From Streptomyces cinnabarinus (GTDB lineage: Bacteria; Actinomycetota; Actinomycetes; Streptomycetales; Streptomycetaceae), in contig NZ_CP114413.1 in the NCBI RefSeq assembly GCF_027270315.1, positions 6,200,001 through 6,264,000 of the forward strand: DNA of 64,000 nucleotides. Reading direction: 5' to 3'. This document shows positions 18,393 through 27,532 of this stretch, piece after piece. The translations under genes were made by a program, and so were the position numbers. Positions within the stretch are counted from its first letter, which is position 1. Each line of letters starts with the position of its first letter. The notes below the pieces were generated by a model. The model did not search any database and had not been told where the DNA came from. It saw only the letters and a program-made list of their open reading frames with translations.

Positions 18393-18570
18393 TGGGGCTA
18401 GTCGTCCCATTCCCGTCTGTCGCGCGACGCCTGGCACGCACGCTCGCCGCGTTGCCGAATCGTCCACGTGGCTCCGCCACGAGGACGCTCCGGCGCCTTG
18501 CGATCGCACGCACCAGACGCCGCGCGACCCGCCCTTCGGGCGGACGACGGGAATGGGACGACTAGCCCCA
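18393..18570. repeat. 178-bp palindromic element before gatC, possible MITE or RNA hairpin
   Basis: The two ends are a perfect 25-bp inverted repeat (18393-18417 and 18546-18570). Inside, 18419-18434 pairs with 18513-18528 at 14 of 16 positions. Two small hairpins lie within (CGTGGC-tcc-GCCACG near 18467, CGCCC-ttc-GGGCG at 18530-18542). It fills most of the gap between the GGDEF-EAL gene and gatC. It could be a non-autonomous mobile element, a terminator/regulatory RNA, or both. No target-site duplication is evident, and no similar copy is present elsewhere in the window. Confidence 0.7.
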
Positions 18571-18608
18571 GCCCCACACCACACACACTCACCCCAGAGG
18601 ATCGCTGC

Positions 18609-18905
18609 ATGCCTGGCATCACGCGCGAGGAGGTCGCCCACCTCGCCCGGCTGGCGCGTCTGGAGCTGAAGCCCGAAGAGCTCGAACACTTCGCGGGACA
18701 GCTGGACGACATCATCGGCGCGGTCGCCCGCGTCAGCGAGGTCGCCGACCAAGACGTACCGCCGACCTCGCACCCGCTCCCGCTGACGAACGTCATGCGG
18801 GCGGACGAGGTCCGTCCGTCGCTCACCCCCGAGCAGGCGCTCTCCGGCGCCCCGGCCCAGGAGCAGCAGCGTTTCAAGGTGCCGCAGATCCTGGGGGAGG
18901 ACTAA
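18609..18905 (+). CDS. gatC: Asp-tRNA(Asn)/Glu-tRNA(Gln) amidotransferase subunit C
   Basis: A 98-residue small helical subunit that stabilises the GatA-GatB complex. The N-terminus MPGITREEVAHLARLARLEL and the hinge RVSEVADQDVPPTSHPL are typical of GatC. It is the first gene of gatC-gatA-small ORF-gatB. The open frame upstream runs through the palindromic element; I start at the ATG preceded by AGAGGAT. Six bases separate it from gatA. Confidence 0.95.
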   Translation: MPGITREEVAHLARLARLELKPEELEHFAGQLDDIIGAVARVSEVADQDVPPTSHPLPLTNVMRADEVRPSLTPEQALSGAPAQEQQRFKVPQILGED

Positions 18906-18911
18906 GAAGTC

Positions 18912-20401
<1,490 letters not shown>

Positions 20402-20405
<4 letters not shown>

Positions 20406-20641
20406 GCAAGCTGTCCAAGGCCAAGGACTTCAAGAAGTCCAAGTCCGGCACGTATCTGTCCATCGCCACCACCGCGTTCGGCGCGGTGAGCGTCGTCAAG
20501 CAGATGAAGAAGGCGCGGCTGGAGAACGACACGCTGCGGCTGATCGACGCCACCGTCTCCGCCGCCGCCATCGTCACCGGCCTCGCCATCCTGTACCGCG
20601 AGCTGAAGCGGCTGGGCGACGACGACGTCCTGCTGGGCTGA
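20402..20641 (+). CDS. Small conserved membrane-associated protein between gatA and gatB
   Basis: A 79-residue protein with a basic N-terminus (KAKDFKKSKSG) and two weakly hydrophobic segments (YLSIATTAFGAVSVV and ATVSAAAIVTGLAILY). The GTG start overlaps the gatA stop, and gatB starts 15 bases after its end, so translation is coupled within the operon. I do not recognise a named family. Its location suggests it is expressed together with the amidotransferase, but no role is evident. Confidence 0.75.
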
Positions 20642-20656
20642 GAGGGAAGTTTCACC

Positions 20657-22171
20657 GTGACCACCACGACCGACCTGGTGTCGTACGAGGACGCGCTGGC
20701 GTCGTACGACCCCGTCATGGGCCTTGAGGTCCATGTCGAACTCGGCACCAACACCAAGATGTTCTGCGGCTGTTCGACGACGCTCGGCGCCGACCCGAAC
20801 ACCCAGACCTGCCCCGTCTGCCTCGGCATGCCCGGCGCGCTCCCGGTCGTCAACGCGACCGGCGTCGAGTCGGCGATCAAGATCGGTCTCGCGCTGCACT
20901 GCGAGATCGCCGAGTGGTGCCGCTTCGCCCGGAAGAACTACTTCTATCCGGACATGCCGAAGAACTTCCAGACCTCCCAGTACGACGAGCCGATCGCCTT
21001 CAACGGCTACCTCGACGTACAGCTGGAGGACGGCGAGACCTTCCGGGTGCAGATCGAGCGCGCCCACATGGAGGAGGACACCGGCAAGTCCACGCACGTC
21101 GGCGGCGCCACCGGCCGTATCCACGGCGCCTCGCACTCGCTGCTGGACTACAACCGCGCGGGCATCCCGCTCATCGAGATCGTCACCAAGCCGATCGAGG
21201 GCGCGGGCGAGCGCGCTCCCGAGGTCGCGCGGGCGTACGTCCGTGAGCTGCGCGAGCTCATCAAGGCGCTCGGGGTGTCAGAAGCCCGTATGGAGATGGG
21301 CCAGATGCGCTGCGACGTGAACCTCTCGCTGCGCCCGAACGGCACCGAGAAGTTCGGCACCCGCTCGGAGACGAAGAACGTCAACTCGCTGCGGTCCGTG
21401 GAGCGTGCGGCCCGCTTCGAGATCCAGCGGCACGCGGCCGTGCTGTCCTCCGGCGGCACGATCATCCAGGAGACCCGCCACTTCCACGAGGACACGGGGT
21501 CCACGACCTCGGGCCGCGTGAAGGAGGAGGCCGAGGACTACCGGTACTTCCCGGAGCCCGACCTCGTCCCGGTGGCCCCCTCGCGCGAGTGGGTCGAGGA
21601 GATCCGCGCGGCGCTGCCCGAGATGCCGCTGGCCCGCCGCACCCGGCTGCTGGCCGAGTGGGGCATCTCCACCACCGAGATGCAGGCGATCCTCAACGCC
21701 GGTGCCCTGGACTCGATCGTCGCCACGATCGACGCCGACGCCGACGCCGCCTCCGCCCGCAAGTGGTGGATGGGTGAACTGGCCCGCAGCGCCAACGAGT
21801 CGGGCACGTCGCTCGACGAGCTGGCGATCACCCCGGCACAGGTCGCGCGGGTCACCGAGCTGGTCACCAAGGGCGACCTCAACGACAAGCTGGCCCGTCA
21901 GGTCATCGAGGGCGTCCTCGCGGGCGAGGGCACCCCGGACGAGGTCGTCGACAAGCGCGGTCTGAAGGTCGTCTCCGACGACTCGGCGCTGGGTACGGCG
22001 GTCGACGAGGCCATCGCCGGGAACCCGGGCATCGCGGACAAGATCCGCGGCGGCAAGGTGGCCGCGGCCGGCGCCCTGGTCGGCGCGGTCATGAAGGCCA
22101 CCCGCGGCCAGGCCGACGCGGCCCGCGTCAAGGAGCTGATCCTGGAGAAGCTGGGCGTCAGCGAAGGCTGA
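20657..22171 (+). CDS. gatB: Asp-tRNA(Asn)/Glu-tRNA(Gln) amidotransferase subunit B
   Basis: The tRNA-binding, kinase/transamidase subunit that phosphorylates the misacylated tRNA and completes amidation. The N-terminal cradle has MGLEVHVELGTNTKMFCGC and the zinc motif TCPVCLGMPG; the C-terminus has the helical YqeY-like tail (VDEAIAGNPGIADKIRGGK). 504 residues. GTG start with GAGAGGGAAG upstream. Ends in a strong hairpin shared with the convergent methyltransferase. Confidence 0.97.
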   Translation: MTTTTDLVSYEDALASYDPVMGLEVHVELGTNTKMFCGCSTTLGADPNTQTCPVCLGMPGALPVVNATGVESAIKIGLALHCEIAEWCRFARKNYFYPDMPKNFQTSQYDEPIAFNGYLDVQLEDGETFRVQIERAHMEEDTGKSTHVGGATGRIHGASHSLLDYNRAGIPLIEIVTKPIEGAGERAPEVARAYVRELRELIKALGVSEARMEMGQMRCDVNLSLRPNGTEKFGTRSETKNVNSLRSVERAARFEIQRHAAVLSSGGTIIQETRHFHEDTGSTTSGRVKEEAEDYRYFPEPDLVPVAPSREWVEEIRAALPEMPLARRTRLLAEWGISTTEMQAILNAGALDSIVATIDADADAASARKWWMGELARSANESGTSLDELAITPAQVARVTELVTKGDLNDKLARQVIEGVLAGEGTPDEVVDKRGLKVVSDDSALGTAVDEAIAGNPGIADKIRGGKVAAAGALVGAVMKATRGQADAARVKELILEKLGVSEG

Positions 22172-22183
22172 GGCCGACACGCG

Positions 22184-22216
22184 AATGGCCCGGGAGGATC
22201 GACCTCCGGGGCCATT
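22184..22216. terminator. Bidirectional terminator between gatB and methyltransferase
   Basis: A 14-bp stem (13 of 14 pairs) starting AATGGCCC with loop ATCGA lies between two convergent stops, four bases before the methyltransferase stop. It can serve both transcripts. Confidence 0.8.
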
Positions 22217-22219
22217 GGC

Positions 22220-23026
22220 TTACCTACGGCGCCCTACGAGCCGTACGAACCCCAGCGTCCGCCCCTGGTCGGCGCGCACCATCTCACCGACCCGGCGGGC
22301 CATCGTGCGGTGGAACTCCTCGGGGCTCTCCTCGGCGACGACCTCGCACCACAGCAGCCAGTCCCGCCAGCCGTCGTCCAGCCAGTCGGCCGTCTCGACC
22401 TCGACGGCCCCGCCGCGGGTCCAGTGGCGGCGCCACCAGTCGGCGGAGTGGAAGCACCAGAAGTCGGGCTCCCACCACTGCCGGAGATGCTCCGGCGGCT
22501 CCACGCCGTCGATCTCCTCGCGCAGCGCCGGTACGACGATGCCGATCCGCCCGCCCGGCTTCAGCAGCCTGGCCAGCGTCGGCAAATAGAGGTCGTTCGT
22601 GCCGAAGTACTGGTAGGCGTCGATGCTCACGATCGCGTCGAAGCTCGCCTCGGCGAACGGCAGGTCGTGCGCCTCGGTGTGCACGGGAAGCACCCGGTCG
22701 GCGAAACCGGCCTCGGTGATCCGCCGCGCGTTGTCGTCCGGCCTGATCCACAGATCGGCCGCGGTGACCTGGGCGTGGTACTCCCGGGCGAGGAAGACCG
22801 AGGTCATCGCCCGGCCGCAGCCGAGGTCGAGGACGCGCGCGCAGGGGCGCAGGGTGTCCAGGCCCAGGGCGGGCGCGAGCCACTCCAGCAGCCACAGCGC
22901 GTTCGGGCCCATCTGGTTCTCGATGACCCAGCGGACGTCGTAGGTGTTGCTGCGCGGGTAGCGGGCGTGGGTCAGCCGCCCGGTGAGGGCCTCATCCGAG
23001 ATCCTCGGGGTGGTGATGTCTGACAT
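22220..23026 (-). CDS. SAM-dependent methyltransferase, class I
   Basis: A 268-residue cytoplasmic methyltransferase. Motif I is VLDLGCGRAMTSVFLA near residue 65, motif II follows as AADLWIRPDDNARRI and the acidic motif IVSIDAYQYFG is near residue 112. The domain pattern resembles small-molecule methyltransferases of the ubiE/cyclopropane type; the substrate is unknown. ATG start, preceded by a 140-base promoter region. Stands alone, convergent with gatB. Confidence 0.85.
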   Translation of the reverse strand: MSDITTPRISDEALTGRLTHARYPRSNTYDVRWVIENQMGPNALWLLEWLAPALGLDTLRPCARVLDLGCGRAMTSVFLAREYHAQVTAADLWIRPDDNARRITEAGFADRVLPVHTEAHDLPFAEASFDAIVSIDAYQYFGTNDLYLPTLARLLKPGGRIGIVVPALREEIDGVEPPEHLRQWWEPDFWCFHSADWWRRHWTRGGAVEVETADWLDDGWRDWLLWCEVVAEESPEEFHRTMARRVGEMVRADQGRTLGFVRLVGRRR

Positions 23027-23166
23027 CGGTGAACGGGCTCCTTGAGTCCTGAGAGGCGGAAAGGGATACGGAGGAGCTCGCGCGGACGCTCAAACAACGC
23101 ACCTGCTTCGGTCGGGGGCCGGACGGGCCCGGAGTCGCTCAGCGGAACACGCTACGCTCGCCCGCC

Positions 23167-23511
23167 ATGAGTCGTCGCACCAATTCCGAGCACGCCGCCT
23201 CCGAGCACCCCGGGGACATAACCGAGGCGGATGAAGCGGACGAGTTGGATGAGGCGGACGAGGTGCACGACGCGCGACGGGCCCGCTGGACGGCCGTCGC
23301 GGTGGGTGGGCTGCTGGCCCTGGCCGGGCTCGCCGCCTCGACGCTGCGCGCCACCGGATCCGCCCCCGCGCTGGTCCCGGCCGCCTATGCCCTCGGCGCC
23401 GTCGTCTGCGCTCTCGCCGCGTTCCTCGGCTCCCGGGGCCGTACCCGGCGGGCGCTGTGGCTGCTGATCGCCGGGGTGACCGTGATGGCGTTCGGAGACC
23501 AGTTCGACTGA
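23167..23511 (+). CDS. Hypothetical membrane protein with acidic N-terminus
   Basis: A 114-residue protein. Residues 5-37 are rich in Glu and Asp (EADEADELDEADEVHDA), followed by two or three transmembrane segments (AVAVGGLLALAGLAAS, AAYALGAVVCALAAFLG, LWLLIAGVTVMAFG). I do not recognise a family. ATG start without a strong ribosome binding site, preceded by the divergent methyltransferase promoter. Confidence 0.6.
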   Translation: MSRRTNSEHAASEHPGDITEADEADELDEADEVHDARRARWTAVAVGGLLALAGLAASTLRATGSAPALVPAAYALGAVVCALAAFLGSRGRTRRALWLLIAGVTVMAFGDQFD

Positions 23512-23701
23512 GGTGACAGCGGGACCGTTACTGTCCTGTGATCTGCCTCCCACTCCTGTGAATAAACCCACGAATGCCGCAATCGATCACTTTCGCCTGT
23601 AACAGTGGCAGGACATTGCTCATGCGTTCTTTGCGGGCCGTTCACTCGATGAACCACTGTTCCCGGTCAAAGATCCACACTTCGTCCCCGGGAGCACGTT
23701 C

Positions 23702-25930
23702 GTGGCAGCTCTTGCACGCTGGTGTGTCCAGCGCCGCCTCGTCGCCGTACTGCTGTGGCTCCTCGCCCTCGGCGGGGTGAGTGCCGCCGCCGCGCTCGCG
23801 GGCTCCGCGTACTCCAACGACTACGAGGTCGCCGGCACCGAGTCGGGCCGCGCCACCCAGCTCCTTCAGGACGGCTTCCCCGGCCTCGGCGGCGACAGCG
23901 ACACGATCGTCTGGCACACCGACTCCGGCACCGTCCGGGCCGCCGACGTCCAGCAGACGATGGACCGCGCCCTGGAGAAGATCGCCGAGCTGCCCGGCGT
24001 GGCCGACGTCACCGGCCCGTCCGACGACCACGGCGCGACCCAGGTCAGCGCGGACGGTCGTACCGCCTACGCCACCGTCACCTTCGAGGACAGCGCCGAG
24101 AACATCGACCGGGCCGAGGCGCAGGCCGTCGTGGACACCGCCCAGGACGCCCGGACCGACGGGCTCCAGGTGGAGCTCGGCGGCACCGCCGTCGGGCTCA
24201 CCGAGTCCTCCGGCGGACACCTCGCCGAGGTGGTCGGGGTGGCGGTCGCCGCCGTCGTCCTCTTCCTCGCCTTCGGCTCGCTCGCCGCCTCCCTGCTGCC
24301 CATCGCCACCGCGCTGGTCAGCGTCGGCACCGCCTACGCCGGGACCGTGCTGCTCGGGCACGCCATGACCGTCGCCGACTTCGCCCCCATGCTCGGCATG
24401 CTGATCGGGCTCGGCGTCGGCATCGACTACGCGCTGTTCATCGTCACCCGGCACCGGCGCGGACTGAAGCGCGGACTGCCCGTCGCCGAGTCCATCACCA
24501 ACGCCGTCGCGACCACCGGACGGGCGGTCGTGTTCGCGGGTGCCACCGTTTGCATCGCCCTCCTCGGGATGCTGATCCTGCGGCTGAACTTCCTCAACGG
24601 CGTCGCCCTCGCGGCCTCGCTGACCGTCGTGCTGACCGTCGCGGCCTCCGTGACCCTGCTGCCCGCCCTGCTCTCCTTCATCGGCATGCGCGCCCTCAGC
24701 CGCCGCGAACGCCGCAAGCTGGTCGAGCACGGGCCCGAACCGGAGCTGCCGACCGGGCTCGCCGCCCGCTGGTCGGCCTTCGTCGAACGCCACCCCAAGC
24801 TGCTCGGCGCCCTCGCGCTGGTCGTCATCACCCTGCTCGCGCTGCCCACGCTCTCCCTGCGCCTGGGCACCTCCGACCAGGGCAACAACCCGCAGTCCGC
24901 CACCACCCGGCAGGCCTACGACCTCCTCGCCGACGGCTTCGGTCCCGGCGTCAACGGCCCCCTGACCCTGGTGACCCACGTCGACGGCGGCGACGACAAG
25001 CTCGCCCTGGACAGCCTCGACGCCACGCTCCGCTCCACCGAGGGCGTCGCCTCGGTGACCCCGGTCACCTTCAACCCGTCCGGGGACACCGCCTACCTCA
25101 CGCTCGTCCCCGAGTCCTCGCCGCAGTCCCAGAAGACCAGCGATCTCGTCGAGCGGCTGCGCTCGGAGGTGCTGCCCCGCGCGGAGACGGGCACCTCGCT
25201 CGACCTCCAGGTCGGCGGCGTGACCGCGGGCTACGACGACTTCGCCGACGTCATAGTCGGCAAGCTGCCCCTGTTCGTGGGCGTCGTCGTGGGCCTCGGC
25301 TGTCTGCTGCTCCTGCTCGCCTTCCGGTCCATCGGCATCCCGCTGAAGGCCGCGGCGATGAACATCGCGGCCGTGGCCGCCTCCTTCGGCATAGTCGTCG
25401 CCGTCTTCCAGTGGGGCTGGGGAAGCGAACTGCTGGGCCTCGGCCGCGCCGGGCCGATCGAGCCCTTCCTCCCCGTGATCATGGTGTCCGTCCTCTTCGG
25501 GCTCTCCATGGACTACCAGGTGTTCCTGGTCAGCCGGATGTACGAGGAGTGGCTGGAGACCGGCGACAACCGGCGGGCGGTCCGGATCGGCCTCGCCGAG
25601 ACCAGCCGGGTGATCAACTCCGCCGCGGTCATCATGATCTCGGTCTTCCTCGCCTTCGTGCTCAGCGGTGACCGCGTGATCGCCATGTTCGGCATCGCGC
25701 TCGCCGCCGCCGTCGCCCTGGACGCCTTCGTCCTGCGCACCCTGCTCGTCCCCGCCCTCATGCACCTCCTCGGCGGCGCCAACTGGTGGCTGCCCCGCTG
25801 GCTGGACGCCCGGCTGCCACGGATCAGCATCGAGCCGCCCGAGGCGCGCGCCGCCCATGAGAGGCTGGCCGACGTCGTGGAGGAGTTCGACGAGGAGCGG
25901 CGGGACGATGTACGCGATATCGCTGGGTGA
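23702..25930 (+). CDS. MMPL family transporter (RND-type)
   Basis: A 742-residue inner-membrane transporter related to MmpL/SecDF/RND exporters. It has one N-terminal transmembrane helix, an extracytoplasmic loop of about 150 residues, five helices (with the GLGVGIDYALFIVTRHR motif near residue 240), a second large loop and a final helix bundle ending with GLSMDYQVFLVSRMYEEW. The two Asp/Tyr motifs in the paired TM4/TM10 positions are typical for proton coupling. The substrate is unknown; many relatives carry lipids or antibiotics. GTG start with GGGAG six bases upstream. A GNAT gene overlaps its 3' end by 23 bases. Confidence 0.88.
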   Translation: MAALARWCVQRRLVAVLLWLLALGGVSAAAALAGSAYSNDYEVAGTESGRATQLLQDGFPGLGGDSDTIVWHTDSGTVRAADVQQTMDRALEKIAELPGVADVTGPSDDHGATQVSADGRTAYATVTFEDSAENIDRAEAQAVVDTAQDARTDGLQVELGGTAVGLTESSGGHLAEVVGVAVAAVVLFLAFGSLAASLLPIATALVSVGTAYAGTVLLGHAMTVADFAPMLGMLIGLGVGIDYALFIVTRHRRGLKRGLPVAESITNAVATTGRAVVFAGATVCIALLGMLILRLNFLNGVALAASLTVVLTVAASVTLLPALLSFIGMRALSRRERRKLVEHGPEPELPTGLAARWSAFVERHPKLLGALALVVITLLALPTLSLRLGTSDQGNNPQSATTRQAYDLLADGFGPGVNGPLTLVTHVDGGDDKLALDSLDATLRSTEGVASVTPVTFNPSGDTAYLTLVPESSPQSQKTSDLVERLRSEVLPRAETGTSLDLQVGGVTAGYDDFADVIVGKLPLFVGVVVGLGCLLLLLAFRSIGIPLKAAAMNIAAVAASFGIVVAVFQWGWGSELLGLGRAGPIEPFLPVIMVSVLFGLSMDYQVFLVSRMYEEWLETGDNRRAVRIGLAETSRVINSAAVIMISVFLAFVLSGDRVIAMFGIALAAAVALDAFVLRTLLVPALMHLLGGANWWLPRWLDARLPRISIEPPEARAAHERLADVVEEFDEERRDDVRDIAG

Positions 25931-26483
25931 CGACGGCGCCGAACTGCGGCCCCTGGAGCCCTGGCACGCCGAGGAGTTCCTGGCCCACCTGGAACGCGGC
26001 CGGGACTTCATCAACCAGTACGTCCCGTTCGCCTCCAAGGCCAAGGACACCACCGGCGCCCGCGAGGTCCTCCAGCGCTACGCCGACATGCGCGCCGCCG
26101 ACACCGGCTCGCTGCACGGACTGTGGCTGGACGGAAAGCTCGTCGGCGGAGTGCTCTTCCTGAACTTCGACGCGGAGAGCCGCAACTGCGAGGTCGGCTG
26201 CTGGCTGGAGCCCGCCGGGACCGGCCGCGGACTCGTCACCCGCGCGATGCGGGTGCTCCTCGACTCCGCCTTCGGCGAGCGCGGCATGCACCGGGTGGAA
26301 TGGCACGCCGCGGCGGCCAACGCACCCAGCCTCAACGTGGCCCGGCGGCTCGGCATGAGCCGGGAGGCCGTACTGCGGGAGAACTGGCCCCACAAGGGCG
26401 TCCGCCACGACACCGAGATCTGGGCGATCCTCGCCCCCGAATGGCACGCGGCACGCGCGCGTGCCGCGCACAGCGATCATTAA
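25908..26483 (+). CDS. GNAT family N-acetyltransferase (RimJ/RimL type)
   Basis: A 191-residue acetyltransferase of the RimJ/RimL subgroup. The acetyl-CoA loop is LEPAGTGRGLVTRAMRVLL near residue 105, and the substrate strands HRVEWHAAAANAPSLNVARRLGM follow. The acetyl acceptor is unknown: it could be a ribosomal protein N-terminus or a small molecule. The ATG overlaps the end of the MMPL gene, which suggests co-transcription and perhaps a joint role. Confidence 0.87.
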   Translation: MYAISLGDDGAELRPLEPWHAEEFLAHLERGRDFINQYVPFASKAKDTTGAREVLQRYADMRAADTGSLHGLWLDGKLVGGVLFLNFDAESRNCEVGCWLEPAGTGRGLVTRAMRVLLDSAFGERGMHRVEWHAAAANAPSLNVARRLGMSREAVLRENWPHKGVRHDTEIWAILAPEWHAARARAAHSDH

Positions 26484-26518
26484 GAAACCTCTCAGACAGC
26501 CTCCGTACGGTGCGAGAC

Positions 26519-27073
26519 ATGGGAACGAAGACAGTGGACGAGACGAAGACCGCCAAGGAGCAGGAGGCCGTCGAGGCCACCGAGCCCGAGGACGTCACCG
26601 AGACCGACGCCGAGATCCTCGAGAACGGCGACGACGACATCGACGAGCTCACGCCGGACGCGCAGGAGGGCTCCTCCTTCGTCGGCCAGGGCGCCGCCGC
26701 GGTCGTCTCCGCGGCGCTCGGCCTGGTCGCGCTGACCGGCAGCTGGGTCGGCACCGTGGCCGCGGCGCGCAGCGAGATCACCGGCCAGCTGGAGATGCAG
26801 GCCGCCTCGAACGCGACCGTCGCCGCGCAGCTGGAGGCGGTCTACGGCGATGCCTGGGCGACCACCGCGCTGTGGGGCGGGGCCTTCGCGCTGGTCGCGC
26901 TGATCGTCGGCGTCCTGACCCTCGCCCGGCCGGCCTTCGGCGCCCCGGGCCTGCCGCAGCCGGTCTGGATCAAGTCGGTCTCCTGGGCGGGCGTCGCCCT
27001 CGGCGTGATCGGGCTGCTCCTCGCGGTCCTCAAGTACACCGACGTCATGCTCGGCCTGCCCTCCACCAGCTGA
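26519..27073 (+). CDS. Hypothetical membrane protein with acidic N-terminal region
   Basis: A 184-residue protein. Residues 5-55 are strongly acidic and contain many Glu/Thr. Three transmembrane segments follow (AAAVVSAALGLVALTG, ALWGGAFALVALIVGVL, SVSWAGVALGVIGLLLAV) with a conserved-looking tail ending LGLPSTS. No family is recognised. The frame is open upstream only through the 3' end of the GNAT gene, so I start at the ATG (MGTKTVDETKT). A hairpin follows at 27105. Confidence 0.65.
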   Translation: MGTKTVDETKTAKEQEAVEATEPEDVTETDAEILENGDDDIDELTPDAQEGSSFVGQGAAAVVSAALGLVALTGSWVGTVAAARSEITGQLEMQAASNATVAAQLEAVYGDAWATTALWGGAFALVALIVGVLTLARPAFGAPGLPQPVWIKSVSWAGVALGVIGLLLAVLKYTDVMLGLPSTS

Positions 27074-27104
27074 ATCACCGCAGGTCCTGAGGGGTCTTAG
27101 GGCA

Positions 27105-27123
27105 TCCGTAAGCACCTTACGGA
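27105..27123 (+). terminator. Short hairpin, possible terminator
   Basis: TCCGTAAG-cac-CTTACGGA, an 8-bp perfect stem with three-base loop, lies 32 bases after the preceding stop. The rest of the 196-base gap carries no ORF and probably the promoter of the next small gene. Confidence 0.45.
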
Positions 27124-27269
27124 GCCCCTGAGGCCCCTTCTGCGCGTCTAAGGCCCCCGGCACCGCCGAAGATGCGGAACTCTCCCGATGTGGCGGACCC
27201 CCCTGGGAGACGAGAGTTGAGGCATCGCAGCAAGCAGCTCGCGAAAACCAACTCTCCACAGGGGACACC

Positions 27270-27455
27270 ATGTTCGAGTACGAGCTTCACCACCTCCGTT
27301 CCGCCGACCTGATCCGCGAGGCCGACAACGAGCGCCTGGCCCGCGAGGCCGTCCGCAGCCGCCGCGCCGCCCGCCGGGAAGCCGCCCGACGGGCCGCCGA
27401 GGGCGAGGTGCATACCTCCCGCCGCGGCCGGCTCCGCACCGCGCGCACCGCGTGA
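27270..27455 (+). CDS. Small Arg/Ala-rich protein
   Basis: A 61-residue, highly basic helical protein. The first 20 residues are mixed (MFEYELHHLRSADLIREA), after which the sequence is dominated by Arg, Ala and Glu and could form a long helix or bind nucleic acid. ATG start with AGGGG six bases upstream. I recall similar small proteins before LuxR regulators in Streptomyces; no function is known. A strong hairpin follows and separates it from the regulator. Confidence 0.6.
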   Translation: MFEYELHHLRSADLIREADNERLAREAVRSRRAARREAARRAAEGEVHTSRRGRLRTARTA

Positions 27456-27465
27456 GCACCGGGGG

Positions 27466-27509
27466 GCTGACGGCGGGGCACCCCGCGAAAACCGGTGCCC
27501 CACCGTCAG
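27466..27509 (+). terminator. Terminator hairpin between small basic protein and LuxR gene
   Basis: A 16-bp stem (15 of 16 pairs; CTGACGG and CCGTCAG at the ends) with a 12-base loop. Because it lies between the two genes, the next gene probably has its own start and promoter after it, not the overlapping GTG at 27452. Confidence 0.75.
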
Positions 27510-27532
27510 CGCCGCATGCGATGCTCTGGCCC

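Noticed and set aside
18393..18570. Insertion sequence with a transposase
   Set aside because: Only 178 bases and no ORF of transposase type; at most a non-autonomous element.
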